A stretch of 61,754 bases of DNA from assembly GCA_937925595.1 (NCBI GenBank), contig CALALQ010000189.1:1-61754 (forward strand), read 5' to 3'. The notes under the pieces are model-generated. The model saw nothing but the letters and a program-made list of their open reading frames with translations, was not told where the DNA came from and ran no database searches. Shown one piece after another: positions 35,011-43,743 of the stretch. How positions within the stretch are numbered: position 1 is the stretch's first letter; the number at the start of each line of letters is the position of its first letter. The stretch comes from an uncultured Demequina sp. GTDB lineage: Bacteria; Actinomycetota; Actinomycetes; Actinomycetales; Demequinaceae. Made by a program: the position numbers and the translations under genes.

Positions 35011-37200
35011 CTAGGGCTTGACGCACTTGATGCCGTTGTCCGGGCGGTAGGTCCATGTCCACGAGCGCTTCTCGACGAGTTCCTCGCCCAGGTACACCCA
35101 GCGCGTGTTGGTGATCTTGAAGCCTGGCTGGCCGTTGGGCTTCGCCTCGCAGTTCTTGGCGCTGTTCTCCACCACGCGCGGCTGCGTGAAGTTGGTCTTC
35201 TCCGACGCCTTGGTCTTGACCGTGTAGTACGGCGTAGACCAGATGTCGACGTAGAGGTAACCGCCCTCGACGTACGAGTTCATGATTGCCGCGTAGGGCG
35301 TGGTGTTCTCCCAGACCACGTTGATGGAGCCGTTGACGACCGTGCTCTCGCGGCCCGCGGGATAGCGCGGGAACCACACGGAGTGCGGCCGGTGCTCGAT
35401 GTCCTTGTAGCCCGCGAAGTAGCCAGCGTTGTAGGTGGTGGTGGCCACCTGCGACAGGCCACCGCCAATGCCCGTTGTCAGCACGCCGTTGACGATGACG
35501 TGTGCGTCGTAGTACCCGTTCGCTTTGGTGATGGGGCCGATCGTCTTGACGAGGTTGAAGCGCTCCCCCGGCTTGATGACGGTGCCCGTGATGAGCTGCG
35601 CGGCCCGGACCAGGTTGCGGGTGCGGATCGGCTCATTCGTGAGCGGCGTCCGGAAGGTCGACACCTTTGTGGTGAAGTCCTGCGTGGGCAGGTCGCTCGA
35701 CGTGGTCTTTGGCGGGGTCTCGATGTAAGGGATCTGCGCCGCGCGAGCGGATGTGCTCGCGGCGGCAACGACGGCATCGCCCACCTTCTCGACGTCAAGC
35801 TTGCGACCGGGCTCGCCTTCCGTGACCTTGAGATCGTGCTTCTTGGTGAACTTGTACGTCGCGTCGGTGGGCTTGTTCTCGACCCAGTCATACGTGTCCA
35901 GGATGAAGCGCGACAGCGCGGCGTTGTCGACCTTCCAGGTGAGTCCGCCGTCCTCGGCGACCACCTCGGAGTGCCTCGCCACCTGGCCCGCCGGCAGGAC
36001 GATGTCCCCGTTGGGTCCGGTGAGCGTGGTGCTCGCGGACAATACGTGACCATTGAGGCTCGCGGCGAGTGCCTTCGCCTCCTTGGTGGTGATCTCGGGA
36101 TCTTCGACCTCAGCGGTGAGTTCGATCGTCGACTGCGTTGGCCACTGGCTGACAATGTCGTCTCGCGCCGCTGCCTTGTCGACAGTGACGGTCTGGGATC
36201 CTTCCGTGACCTCCGCGGTAGTGCCGACAATCGCGACCGACGCGTCCTGTGCCGTCGTGTCTAGGTCGGAGGCAGCCGCGTCGATCGCCTTGGCGAGCGC
36301 GTCGTCGTCGACCTTCGTCACGAGGTCGTAGTCCGTCGCGTCTCCGCGCACGCGGTGCCACAGACTCACGGGGTCGAGCGTGAAGCCGGCAAGCTGGGAC
36401 ACCGTTGCGTCAACATCCACGCCAAGACCGGCCGACGCTGGGGTCACCGCCGTCTGGTTGTCGCCGGCGGCAAGGATGAGTTCTTGCGCCTCCGCTTCCT
36501 GGGCGAGTCCGCGCACGGTGGACGTGGCACTCTCGACGCTCGTTCCCACTGAGACTCCGGTGACACTGGTGCCCTCGGGGACGGTGTCGCGCAGCACGAA
36601 GGCGGCGGCGCCGTAGGCAACCACCAACAGTACGAGCGTGAGCACAGCAGGCAGCGCGCGGCGGCGCTTCTTGGGCACCGCACCACCCAGGGCCACAGCA
36701 AACGACTCCGTGGGCGTGGGGTCGGTGGCAGTCGCCTGCGACGGGTAGGGCGAGACCGCCACAGGGGCCGGCTCCGGCTCCGGCTCCGGTTCGGGCTCGG
36801 GTCCGGGCTCAGGCTCCGGCTCCGGTTCCGGCGTGGCCTCCGGTGCCGCCACGAGCGGCACGTAGGGCTCCTCTTCCTCGAGTTCGGGCAGCAGCAGCAG
36901 CGTCTCAGCGACCGGTTCGGACTCGGGCTCCGGCTCCGGCTCGGGTTCCGGCTCCGGCTCGGGTTCCGGCTCCGGTTCGGGCTGAGGCGGCGGAAGAACA
37001 GACGCTATCGCCGCGGCGCCCTCCGCAATGACCGGAGGTGCGACGGGGACAACTGCAGTGGGGAGGTCCGTCTCGACAGCGTCGGGCCGCTGAGCCCTCG
37101 CAGCAAGGCGCTTTCTCAGGCCGCGGTGCGCTGGCGAGTTGCGCCGCGCCTCGATGTACCGCTGAACCTGCGCATTGCGAGCGTCACGCGCTCTCGACAC
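35011..37200 (-). CDS. VanW family protein with Pro-Glu repeats, membrane anchored
   Basis: The 729-residue protein has a basic N terminus, two Pro-Glu dipeptide stretches (about residues 74-96 and 124-145), one membrane helix (about 182-203), a central region with peptidoglycan-binding-4-like repeats (as in YoaR), and a C-terminal VanW domain ([57 protein letters not shown]). VanW domains occur in vancomycin-resistance clusters and cell-wall proteins; the reaction is unclear. GTG 37200 follows GGAGGGG and overlaps the upstream gene by 17 bases. A role in wall metabolism is inferred. Confidence 0.87.
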   Translation of the reverse strand: MSRARDARNAQVQRYIEARRNSPAHRGLRKRLAARAQRPDAVETDLPTAVVPVAPPVIAEGAAAIASVLPPPQPEPEPEPEPEPEPEPEPEPESEPVAETLLLLPELEEEEPYVPLVAAPEATPEPEPEPEPGPEPEPEPEPEPAPVAVSPYPSQATATDPTPTESFAVALGGAVPKKRRRALPAVLTLVLLVVAYGAAAFVLRDTVPEGTSVTGVSVGTSVESATSTVRGLAQEAEAQELILAAGDNQTAVTPASAGLGVDVDATVSQLAGFTLDPVSLWHRVRGDATDYDLVTKVDDDALAKAIDAAASDLDTTAQDASVAIVGTTAEVTEGSQTVTVDKAAARDDIVSQWPTQSTIELTAEVEDPEITTKEAKALAASLNGHVLSASTTLTGPNGDIVLPAGQVARHSEVVAEDGGLTWKVDNAALSRFILDTYDWVENKPTDATYKFTKKHDLKVTEGEPGRKLDVEKVGDAVVAAASTSARAAQIPYIETPPKTTSSDLPTQDFTTKVSTFRTPLTNEPIRTRNLVRAAQLITGTVIKPGERFNLVKTIGPITKANGYYDAHVIVNGVLTTGIGGGLSQVATTTYNAGYFAGYKDIEHRPHSVWFPRYPAGRESTVVNGSINVVWENTTPYAAIMNSYVEGGYLYVDIWSTPYYTVKTKASEKTNFTQPRVVENSAKNCEAKPNGQPGFKITNTRWVYLGEELVEKRSWTWTYRPDNGIKCVKP
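36770..36832. repeat. Imperfect hexanucleotide repeat encoding Pro-Glu (proximal to helix)
   Basis: The array contains GGCTCC, GGTTCG and related hexamers in the + strand, encoding Pro-Glu on the minus strand, with one Gly interruption. It is a likely site of slippage in frame. Confidence 0.8.
36912..36983. repeat. Imperfect hexanucleotide repeat encoding Pro-Glu (N-terminal array)
   Basis: This is a second array of the same hexamer type, about 12 units, with one Ser interruption. The repeats would form a stiff acidic polyproline-like spacer on the cytoplasmic side if the single helix is a standard anchor. Confidence 0.8.
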
Positions 37201-37540
37201 GACGACCCCCTCCGATCCACGACGGCGGGATCAGGCAGGCAAGCACCACTGCCCCCGAACCGCCAAACAGCCACGAGTACCCCAGCGCGTCTCCGGCGAT
37301 GAGCAGGTCACCGCCAGGACCCTGGAGCGAGAAGACATAGGTGAGCGCCACGAAGGGGACCGCGAGCGCGAGCACGCCGAGCCACCCAGCCCAGGTGCGC
37401 ACGAACACCACAGACAGCAGCACCAGCAGCACACACAGAATGAGTGCCGTAGGCCGCCACGTCCGGTGTGCGACGGCGCCCACGATCGCGACCACCGCGC
37501 CAAGCACAGCGGACACGACTATCTCAAGCAGGCGGCGCAT
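37184..37540 (-). CDS. Small four-helix membrane protein (DUF6113-like), unknown function
   Basis: The 118-residue protein consists almost wholly of four hydrophobic helices with short loops and a basic C terminus. It resembles small actinobacterial membrane proteins of the DUF6113 type, though I am not certain of the family. Its 3' end overlaps the VanW start by 17 bases, so the two are likely co-translated. No catalytic residues are apparent. Confidence 0.62.
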   Translation of the reverse strand: MRRLLEIVVSAVLGAVVAIVGAVAHRTWRPTALILCVLLVLLSVVFVRTWAGWLGVLALAVPFVALTYVFSLQGPGGDLLIAGDALGYSWLFGGSGAVVLACLIPPSWIGGGRRVESA

Positions 37541-37575
37541 GCGGTCAAGAATAGGCGCTCAGAGCAGGGCCCCGG

Positions 37576-39486
37576 TCAGCGGGCGGCTGCGTCTTGGCGC
37601 TTGGCGCGCGACGCGGCGCGGGCGCGCTCCGTCTGGTCCAGGATCACCTTGCGGATGCGCACCTTCTCCGGCGTGACCTCGACACACTCGTCGTCGTTCG
37701 CGAACTCGAGGCACTCCTCAAGGGTCAGGCGACGCGGAGGCTGCAGGCGCTCAAGCTCCTCACCGGTCGAGGACCGGATGTTGTTGAGCTTCTTCTCCTT
37801 GGTGATGTTGAGGTCCATGTCTTCGCCGCGGTTGTTCTCGCCGATGACCATGCCCTCATAGACGTCCTCAGTAGGACCAACGAAGAAGGTGCCGCGCTGA
37901 GACAGATCCATGAGCGCGTTCGACGTGACCACCCCCGCACGGTCCGCGACGAGCGAGCCGGACGAACGGTACTCGATGGCGCCCGCCCACGGCTCGTAGC
38001 CGTGAGCAATCGAAGAGGCGATGCCCGTTCCGCGAGTGTCCGTGAGGAACGTCGAGCGGAAGCCGATGAGGCCGCGCGCGGGAACGATGAACTCCATGCG
38101 CACCCAACCGGTGCCGTGGTTCGACATTGACTCCATCCGACCCTTGCGAGCCGCAAGCAGCTGGGTCACCGCGCCCAGGTGCTCCTCTGGCACGTCGATG
38201 GTCATGTGCTCCATGGGCTCGTGGACCTTGCCGTCAATGACCTTGGTGACCACCTGGGGCTTGCCCACGGTGAGCTCAAAGCCTTCGCGCCGCATCTGCT
38301 CCACGAGGATCGCGAGCGCAAGCTCGCCGCGACCCTGGACCTCCCACGCGTCGGGACGCTCGGTGGGCAGCACGCGCAGCGACACGTTGCCGATGAGCTC
38401 CCTGTCGAGGCGATCCTTGACCTGACGGGCGGTGACCTTCGCACCCTTGACGCGGCCCGCGAGGGGCGACGTGTTGATGCCGATGGTCACGGAGATGGCG
38501 GGGTCGTCGACGGTGATGAGCGGCAGGGGACGGGGGTCATCGACGTCGGTGAGGGTCTCGCCAATGGTGATGTCCTCGATGCCCGCGACGGCGACGATGT
38601 CGCCAGGACCCGCGCTCTCTGCGGGGACGCGCTCAAGACCCTTGGTCTCAAGCAGTTCGGTGATCTTGACCTGCTTGGTGGTGCCGTCCGCACGCGCCCA
38701 GGCCACCTGCTGTCCCTTGCGGATCTCTCCGTTGTAGACGCGCAGCAGCGCGAGGCGGCCAAGGAACGGAGAGGCGTCGAGGTTGGTCACGTGCGCCTGG
38801 AGCGGGTGGCCCTCCTCGTAGGTGGGTGCAGGGATGCGCTCCATGATGGTGTGGAACAGCGGCTCGAGGTTCTCGCCATCGGGAAGCGTGCCGTCAGCGG
38901 GCTGCGTGAGTGAGGCGATGCCAGCCTTGGCGGAGGCGTACACGACCGGCACCTCGAGCAGGGCGTCGATGTCGAGGTCTGGCACCTCGTCGTGGAGGTC
39001 GCTCGCCAGGTTGAGCAGCAGGTCGTGGGTCTCCTCGACCACCTCGGTGATGCGCGAGTCGGGACGGTCCACCTTGTTGACCACGATGATCACAGGAAGG
39101 TGCGCGGCGAGCGCCTTGCGCAGCACAAAGCGAGTCTGCGGCAGCGGACCCTCGGAGGCGTCGACAAGCAGCACCACGCCATCGACCATCGACAGACCGC
39201 GCTCGACTTCGCCGCCGAAGTCCGCGTGGCCGGGGGTGTCGATCACGTTGATCGTCACGCCGCCCTCGGGCGCCGCCTTGCCGGTGTAGCGGATGGCGGT
39301 GTTCTTCGCGAGGATCGTAATGCCCTTTTCGCGCTCGAGGTCACCGGAGTCCATCGCTCGTTCATTGACGTGGGCGTGCTCACCAAAGGCACCGCCCTGC
39401 CACAGCATGGCGTCAACAAGGGTGGTCTTGCCGTGGTCGACGTGGGCGACGATGGCGACGTTGCGCAGATCAGGGCGCACGGACAT
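37576..39486 (-). CDS. typA: Ribosome-binding GTPase TypA/BipA
   Basis: The 636-residue translational GTPase has the G1 motif [12 protein letters not shown], switch EREKGITI, G3 [16 protein letters not shown] and G4 NKVDRPD. Domain II follows, then EF-G-like domains III and V ([24 protein letters not shown]) and the BipA-specific C terminus ([27 protein letters not shown]). It aids ribosome assembly and stress adaptation. The 5' gap to eamA is 262 bp. Confidence 0.95.
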   Translation of the reverse strand: MSVRPDLRNVAIVAHVDHGKTTLVDAMLWQGGAFGEHAHVNERAMDSGDLEREKGITILAKNTAIRYTGKAAPEGGVTINVIDTPGHADFGGEVERGLSMVDGVVLLVDASEGPLPQTRFVLRKALAAHLPVIIVVNKVDRPDSRITEVVEETHDLLLNLASDLHDEVPDLDIDALLEVPVVYASAKAGIASLTQPADGTLPDGENLEPLFHTIMERIPAPTYEEGHPLQAHVTNLDASPFLGRLALLRVYNGEIRKGQQVAWARADGTTKQVKITELLETKGLERVPAESAGPGDIVAVAGIEDITIGETLTDVDDPRPLPLITVDDPAISVTIGINTSPLAGRVKGAKVTARQVKDRLDRELIGNVSLRVLPTERPDAWEVQGRGELALAILVEQMRREGFELTVGKPQVVTKVIDGKVHEPMEHMTIDVPEEHLGAVTQLLAARKGRMESMSNHGTGWVRMEFIVPARGLIGFRSTFLTDTRGTGIASSIAHGYEPWAGAIEYRSSGSLVADRAGVVTSNALMDLSQRGTFFVGPTEDVYEGMVIGENNRGEDMDLNITKEKKLNNIRSSTGEELERLQPPRRLTLEECLEFANDDECVEVTPEKVRIRKVILDQTERARAASRAKRQDAAAR

Positions 39487-39748
39487 AACAAAGCTCGATT
39501 CGAGTTGGGATTCCGGTCAGGGCGCCGACCGGCAGTCCATTCTACCGGGCGGAAGGCCCCTGCGGGGAGAGCCAGTTGCGAGCGGCTCTCAGCGCGCGCT
39601 GACACTCCCCAGCGGACTGGCCGAACTCCCGCCCGAGACACGCACCGCCTCCACCGGAGTCGGGGACTCGCGCCAGGCACCGCACGCATTGCCCCTGGCA
39701 GGTGGGCGGGCGTGGGCCGGGGAATCCAGTGGAGGTCGGTGCGCGCGT
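39487..39748. other. 262-bp intergenic region between typA and eamA
   Basis: I see no gene here. It includes the typA leader, with a hairpin CCGGTC/GACCGG (39513-39518 and 39527-39532) close to the start, and the region after eamA with GC-rich inverted segments. No clear promoter hexamers or structured RNA family were recognised. Confidence 0.6.
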
Positions 39749-40765
39749 CTATGCAGCCAGTGCCTCCGCAGAGTCTTCGTAGGGGCCAACTGGCAACGGC
39801 TCAATGGTGGTTTCTGACGGCTCGGGGTTGGGCTCACCCAGCTTCACGACGATGACGCCGGCGAGCACGAGCACCGCACCAGCGATCTGAATGGGCGCGG
39901 GCGCCTCGCTCAGCAGCACCCAGGCGAACACCGCGGCAGCGAGCACCTCGGTGAGGGCAACGAAGGATCCGAGGCGGGCGCCAAGGCGACGGGTGGCACC
40001 GATGCCCGCCACGTACGCGATGGCTGCGGTGATCACGCCAAGCAGCAGCACCACCAGCCACGCGGGCATCGAGATGGGAGCAAAGTCGACGTGCCCGGTT
40101 GCGACGCCCATGGGCAGCAGTCCCGAGGTGGCGGCGACGGCCAGCACGAAGGCGGCGCCCATGAGGCCCGCAGCGGCGAGCGTGATGGGCGGCAGCGGGT
40201 TGGAGTTGTCGCCGGAGATGATGAAGTACACGGTCGCGCCGACCATCGCCGCGAGCGCCCAGCCCATGCCCACAAGGCTGACCTGCGCGCCACCGAAGAC
40301 GTTGATGAGCAGCATCAGGCCAGCGGCGGCGATGACCGCGCCGATGGCGGTGAGCTTGTTGGGCTTGTGCCCGTGCCGCACCCAGAGGTACAGCACCACG
40401 GCGACGGGCGCGAGGTACTCGATGAGCATCGCGATGCCGACGTCAAGAGTCTGGACCGCGAAGAAGTAGAACAGTTGAGCTCCGGCCACTGCGAACAGGC
40501 CGTAGGCGATGATGGTGCCGATGCTCTCGCGCAGCAGGTGCCAGCGCCCGCGGAGTGCCATGAGCCCGGGAATGGCGAGCACGAGGGCCGCGATCGTCAC
40601 GCGGGCAAGGACGGCGGAGCCTGCGGTCCAGCCGATTCCCATGAGGCCCTTCGCGAGCGATCCAGACAGACCGAACGACGCGGCGGCGACCATTGCAAGG
40701 GGGATGCCAGTGACCAAACGAGGAGTGAAAGCGGTGTTCACCGTGTCATTAGTCATTGTCGCCAT
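39749..40765 (-). CDS. EamA/DMT family exporter (RhtA-like)
   Basis: The 338-residue protein has ten predicted helices in two EamA repeats (ATTRRLGARLGSFVALTEVLAAAVFAWVLL in the second), an N-terminal tail and an acidic cytoplasmic C terminus. Such carriers export amino acids or metabolites; the substrate is unknown. ATG at 40765 lies 38 bp from the divergent CGNR gene. A consensus promoter places the transcript start almost at the ATG, so translation may be leaderless. It is probably controlled by the CGNR protein through the shared inverted repeats. Confidence 0.87.
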   Translation of the reverse strand: MATMTNDTVNTAFTPRLVTGIPLAMVAAASFGLSGSLAKGLMGIGWTAGSAVLARVTIAALVLAIPGLMALRGRWHLLRESIGTIIAYGLFAVAGAQLFYFFAVQTLDVGIAMLIEYLAPVAVVLYLWVRHGHKPNKLTAIGAVIAAAGLMLLINVFGGAQVSLVGMGWALAAMVGATVYFIISGDNSNPLPPITLAAAGLMGAAFVLAVAATSGLLPMGVATGHVDFAPISMPAWLVVLLLGVITAAIAYVAGIGATRRLGARLGSFVALTEVLAAAVFAWVLLSEAPAPIQIAGAVLVLAGVIVVKLGEPNPEPSETTIEPLPVGPYEDSAEALAA

Positions 40766-40826
40766 GACTCATTACGTTAGCGGAAACATGGTAATGTGTC
40801 AAAATGACGTTCGCTAATGACACGGT
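40740..40826. promoter_or_regulatory. Concentric inverted-repeat operator between eamA and the CGNR gene
   Basis: The outer arms ACCGTGTCATTAG (40740-40752) and CTAATGACACGGT (40814-40826) are perfect 13-bp inverted copies. The inner arms TGACTCATTAC (40765-40775) and GTAATGTGTCA (40791-40801) match at 10 of 11. Both pairs are centred on 40783. The shared core is CATTA(G/C). The outer arms lie inside both coding regions and encode Asn-Asp-Thr-Val in each. Confidence 0.72.
40774..40802 (-). promoter_or_regulatory. Promoter of eamA
   Basis: On the minus strand TTGACA (40797-40802) and TAACGT (40774-40779) are separated by 17 bases. It overlaps the inner arms of the operator, so a bound regulator would block it. 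The start site would fall within a few bases of the eamA ATG. Confidence 0.7.
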
Positions 40827-41331
40827 CGAGGCGCTCGAGTCTGCCGTCTTCCTCGCGAACTCGGAACTCGAGCCCGATACGCTCACCACTTTGGACGAGC
40901 TCAGGACCTTCTTCACCCGCTTCGGCTACACCGGTCCACTGCCCACGGAGAAGGACCTCAAGGAGGTCCGCGCCATCCGCACCGGACTGCGTGAGCTGTT
41001 CCTGTCGACTCGCGACGGTGCCGTGCCGATCGTCAACGAGATCCTCGAGAACCAGCGAGCACTCCCCCAGCTCGTGCGCCACGGCGACGTCGATTGGCAC
41101 ATCCACGCAACCCACGACGACCGTCCGCTTGCCGAGCGCATCCTCGTGGAGTCCGCCATGGCGATGATCGACGTGATCCGCGCGGACGAGATGAGCCGCT
41201 TCTCGCACTGCCTCATGGACGATTGCGGTGGCGTCGTCTTCGACATGTCACGCAACCGGTCCAAGAAGTACTGCACGGTCACGTGCACCAACCGCGCCGC
41301 CCAGGCCGCTTTTCGCGCCCGCCAGCTCTGA
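40804..41331 (+). CDS. CGNR zinc finger-type putative transcriptional regulator
   Basis: The 175-residue protein has an N-terminal helical ABATE-like domain and a C-terminal zinc finger: HCLMDDCGGVVFD, then KKYCTVTCTNRAAQAAFRARQ. Four cysteines (CxxxxC and CxxxC) are present; the signature Cys-Gly-Asn-Arg reads Cys-Thr-Asn-Arg here. The family is thought to regulate stress or metabolic genes by binding DNA through the finger. It is divergent from the EamA exporter with shared operator-like repeats, suggesting local control. Confidence 0.85.
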   Translation: MTFANDTVEALESAVFLANSELEPDTLTTLDELRTFFTRFGYTGPLPTEKDLKEVRAIRTGLRELFLSTRDGAVPIVNEILENQRALPQLVRHGDVDWHIHATHDDRPLAERILVESAMAMIDVIRADEMSRFSHCLMDDCGGVVFDMSRNRSKKYCTVTCTNRAAQAAFRARQL

Positions 41332-41384
41332 CGCGCGCCGGTGCCCGCGCCGTTCGCGCGGCGGCGGCGAGCGCTGTGGGACAA

Positions 41385-42017
41385 CTAGGAAACGGCAGGC
41401 TTGATCAGCCGCACGCGCCAGTCGGTGGGTCCCTCCTGCACGTATTCGTGCTGGAACTGCGTGTGCGCGGCAAGCTCCTTGAGCAGATGCCGCGGCGCAT
41501 GCCCGGCGACGACCACGAGCGAGCGCCCGGTCGGCAGCGCGTCGAAGGCGCCGATGATCGCCGCGTGGCGCACGAGGCCAGGCAGCAACCGCGCGTCGAT
41601 CTCGGGCTCCGTGCCGTCGTCATGACCGCACTCGCACCGATGTGGCTTGGCGAGGAGGTTGTCTCCGCCCACGCGAGCGTCGGGCAGCGAGGGCTTGCTG
41701 CGCGCGTCGATCATGGTGAGCGCGAGGATCGCGTCCGTGACCGCCTCGACGGCATGGGGGACGCGCGTGTCGAGGTGGATGACACCGCCGGGAACCAAGG
41801 TGTCCGTGCGGCCGTCTGCCGTGACGCGCAGCTCTCCCTCGATCACGGCAAGCAGCACGGGCATGGCCGCGGTGTGCTCCGTCAACACCTGTCCCGCCGC
41901 AAAGCCGAAGAGGACGACGCGCGTGCCGTCCTCCTTGAGCACGGTGCGCGAGACAGTGGATTCGGGCTGCACCTCTACGAGGTTCGCGAGGTGGTCGATC
42001 GTCGTCATGCCAGTCAT
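41385..42017 (-). CDS. Cupin-DUF2249 fusion protein
   Basis: The 210-residue protein joins an N-terminal cupin (residues about 25-105; GQVLTEHTAAMPVLLAVIEGEL and VIHLDTRVPHAVEAV) to a C-terminal DUF2249 domain (LPGLVRHAAIIGAFDALPTGRSLVVVAGHAPRHLL, ending DWRVRLIKP). Between them lies PHRCECGHD, a possible metal site. DUF2249 proteins are linked to nitrogen-oxide and haem/iron metabolism in several bacteria, so a redox or nitrosative stress role is possible but not shown. A perfect palindrome lies just before the start. Confidence 0.75.
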   Translation of the reverse strand: MTGMTTIDHLANLVEVQPESTVSRTVLKEDGTRVVLFGFAAGQVLTEHTAAMPVLLAVIEGELRVTADGRTDTLVPGGVIHLDTRVPHAVEAVTDAILALTMIDARSKPSLPDARVGGDNLLAKPHRCECGHDDGTEPEIDARLLPGLVRHAAIIGAFDALPTGRSLVVVAGHAPRHLLKELAAHTQFQHEYVQEGPTDWRVRLIKPAVS

Positions 42018-42023
42018 GGTTTT

Positions 42024-42033
42024 AACGTACGTT
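42024..42033. promoter_or_regulatory. Palindrome AACGTACGTT at the cupin-DUF2249 promoter
   Basis: A perfect 10-bp palindrome in an AT-rich patch lies 7 bases before the gene start, placing it at or just after a probable promoter. It is a likely repressor site; the regulator is not identified. Confidence 0.5.
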
Positions 42034-42049
42034 GATTCTTTTTAATGCG

Positions 42050-42069
42050 CGCGGGACCCAAGTCCCGCG
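42050..42069. other. Hairpin in the divergent gap upstream of DUF1801
   Basis: CGCGGGAC (42050-42057) and GTCCCGCG (42062-42069) form a perfect 8-bp stem with a CCAA loop. On the minus strand it is followed by ATTAAAAAG. It may insulate the divergent promoters. Confidence 0.45.
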
Positions 42070-42100
42070 TTGCGGATTAGCGTGGGGGTAGGAGGAAGCC

Positions 42101-42529
42101 ATGACCGCAAAGGGAACGTTCAGCGAAGAAGAGAAGGCCGCGATGAAGGAAACCGTCGCGGAGCGCAAGCGAGCGAAAGCTGGCGCGAGCGCGGAGGCGG
42201 ACCTCAAGGCCTGCCTCGAGAAGATCGCTGAGATGTCACCGGCAGACAAGAAACTCGCTACTAAGGTTCATGAACTCATCACGACCGCAGTCCCCGAGCT
42301 CGGCGTGAAGACCTGGTACGGCATGCCTGCCTACACGAAGAACGGCAAGGTCGTGGCGTTCTTCAAACCAGGCGAGAAGTTCAAGAATCGCTACTGCGAG
42401 CTTGGATTCGATGAGGCCGCCCAACTCGACGACGGGACCATGTGGCCCACCGCCTACGCGCTCACTGCGATCGGCCCTGCACAAGAGAAGGCCATCGTCG
42501 CCCTCATCACGAAGGCAGCGGGCGACTAG
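42101..42529 (+). CDS. DUF1801 family protein
   Basis: The 142-residue protein has a Lys/Glu-rich helical N terminus (about 1-45) and a DUF1801 (YdhG-like) core: ELGVKTWYGMPAYTKNGKVVAFFKPGEKFKNRYCELGFDE. The WYGMPAY segment is the family hallmark. Function is unknown. A GGAGGAAG ribosome-binding site precedes the ATG. Its 3' end overlaps the convergent mug gene by 23 bases. Confidence 0.82.
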   Translation: MTAKGTFSEEEKAAMKETVAERKRAKAGASAEADLKACLEKIAEMSPADKKLATKVHELITTAVPELGVKTWYGMPAYTKNGKVVAFFKPGEKFKNRYCELGFDEAAQLDDGTMWPTAYALTAIGPAQEKAIVALITKAAGD

Positions 42530-43166
42530 GAGGACGACCCGCCTGCTCGACGGCCGAATCCCACACCGCTCGCCACTTGGCAGCGAGCGAGTCGATGTTC
42601 TCGTGTGCGTTGAGGCCGCTGGGTTGTGGCACCACCCACAGCCCGACGCTGCTCGGCCATCCCTCGATGGTCGCCGGGTCCTGTTGGCCCAGTTGGGCCT
42701 TGGGCGAGGCGAAGGCTGTGCGGAAGGCGGTGACGCCGGCGATGGCGACGGTGCGTGGGCGCAAATCGGCGACGCGCTGGACGAGTCGCTCTCCCCCGGC
42801 ACGGAGCTCCTCGCGGCCCAGTTCGTCGGCGCGAGCGGTGGCCCGCCCCACAAGATTGGTGATGCCGATGCCGCGATGGAGGAGGTGGGCCTCATCCTCT
42901 GCCGACAATCCCAGCGAGGCGTCGATCTCGTGATCCGTCAGTCCCGCGCGGTGGAGCGAGGGCCAGAAGCGGTTGCCTGGGCGGGCGAATGGCGCGTTCA
43001 CCGCGGCGGTCCACAGGCCAGGGTTGATGCCCACGATGAGCAGGCGCAGCTGTGTGCCGAGCGGCGGGAGGACGTCGTCGAGCGAATCGGGGTTGTCCGT
43101 GGCGAAGTCGTCGAGGTCAGCACGCGTTGGCTTGCGACCGCCAAGCGGCGAGGGACGACGACTCAC
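42507..43166 (-). CDS. mug: G/U mismatch-specific DNA glycosylase (MUG/TDG family)
   Basis: The 219-residue protein removes uracil or thymine from mismatches with guanine. The catalytic and structural motif LLIVGINPGLWTAAVNAPFARPGNRFWP matches the Mug GINPG site, and VVPQPSGLNAH is the second conserved loop. The N terminus is basic. GTG at 43166 is the start; the nearby ATG is out of frame. It ends overlapping the convergent DUF1801 gene. Confidence 0.9.
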   Translation of the reverse strand: MSRRPSPLGGRKPTRADLDDFATDNPDSLDDVLPPLGTQLRLLIVGINPGLWTAAVNAPFARPGNRFWPSLHRAGLTDHEIDASLGLSAEDEAHLLHRGIGITNLVGRATARADELGREELRAGGERLVQRVADLRPRTVAIAGVTAFRTAFASPKAQLGQQDPATIEGWPSSVGLWVVPQPSGLNAHENIDSLAAKWRAVWDSAVEQAGRPPSRPLPS

Positions 43167-43190
43167 ATGTCGACCCTAACGCGCAGGCTC

Positions 43191-43212
43191 AGACGTTGAA
43201 GCGGAACTCCAC
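43191..43212. repeat. Copy 1 of a 22-bp direct repeat: remnant of the ychF 3' end
   Basis: The 22 bases equal the last codons of ychF (43746-43767) in the same orientation. Read on the minus strand they encode VEFRFNV and are followed by TGA. The copy is not attached to the rest of ychF. Confidence 0.85.
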
Positions 43213-43293
43213 CGGGTTGCGTCTCGATTAGCGGTGTACCCAAAGCCTCGAATGCAATGGGCACTGCGTCCGCACAAAGTTCACACAGCACAT

Positions 43294-43686
43294 CTACGCA
43301 TCAGCGAACAGCGAGTGGATGTTTCCTTCCGGATCGGCGAAGAAGCCGGTGTATTGTCCCCATTCCCGAAGCGCAGGGCGCCCGGTTGGTGTAGCTCCAG
43401 CAACGAGAAGCTCCTTATAACGCCGATCAACTTCTTCCGGGCTATCGCATTGAAGATTCAGTTCAAAAGCCTGTCCCGTGAACGGCATGGCATACGCCGG
43501 ATGCTCGTCTGTGTTTCCGCTCATGAGCGGACGAGAAAAAATGGCGAACCGGATCCCCTGCCCCGCAAAGGCGACGTATGCCTCTTCACGAACGGCTACC
43601 TCCCAGCCGAGCGCGTTCTCGTAGAAATCCGCGAGGGCCGCTACGTCGTCGGCGAGAACAGTGATGCCTTCAAGTCGAATCGTCAT
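43294..43686 (-). CDS. VOC superfamily (glyoxalase/bleomycin resistance-like) protein
   Basis: The 130-residue protein has two VOC beta-alpha-beta-beta-beta modules: ITVLADDVAALADFYENALGWEVAV with FAGQGIRFAIFS, then DSPEEVDRRYKELLVAGATPTGRPALREWGQYTGFFADPEGNIHSLFA. It may bind a metal and a small molecule; the substrate is unknown. GC is visibly lower than that of mug and ychF. It lies between two copies of the ychF 3' end, which suggests arrival by insertion. No transposase or integrase gene is present. Confidence 0.85.
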   Translation of the reverse strand: MTIRLEGITVLADDVAALADFYENALGWEVAVREEAYVAFAGQGIRFAIFSRPLMSGNTDEHPAYAMPFTGQAFELNLQCDSPEEVDRRYKELLVAGATPTGRPALREWGQYTGFFADPEGNIHSLFADA

Positions 43687-43743
43687 GCACCCACGCTAGA
43701 ACGAACCACCGACACGGGAGGACAACGACCGCAAACGGTCACT

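Noticed and set aside
36770..36983. CRISPR array
   Set aside because: The repeats are 6-base, contiguous and in frame inside the VanW gene, encoding Pro-Glu. No spacers or cas genes are present.
39749..40765. Assignment of the EamA protein as the threonine/homoserine exporter RhtA
   Set aside because: The family fold is clear but substrate specificity cannot be read from sequence, so no symbol was given.
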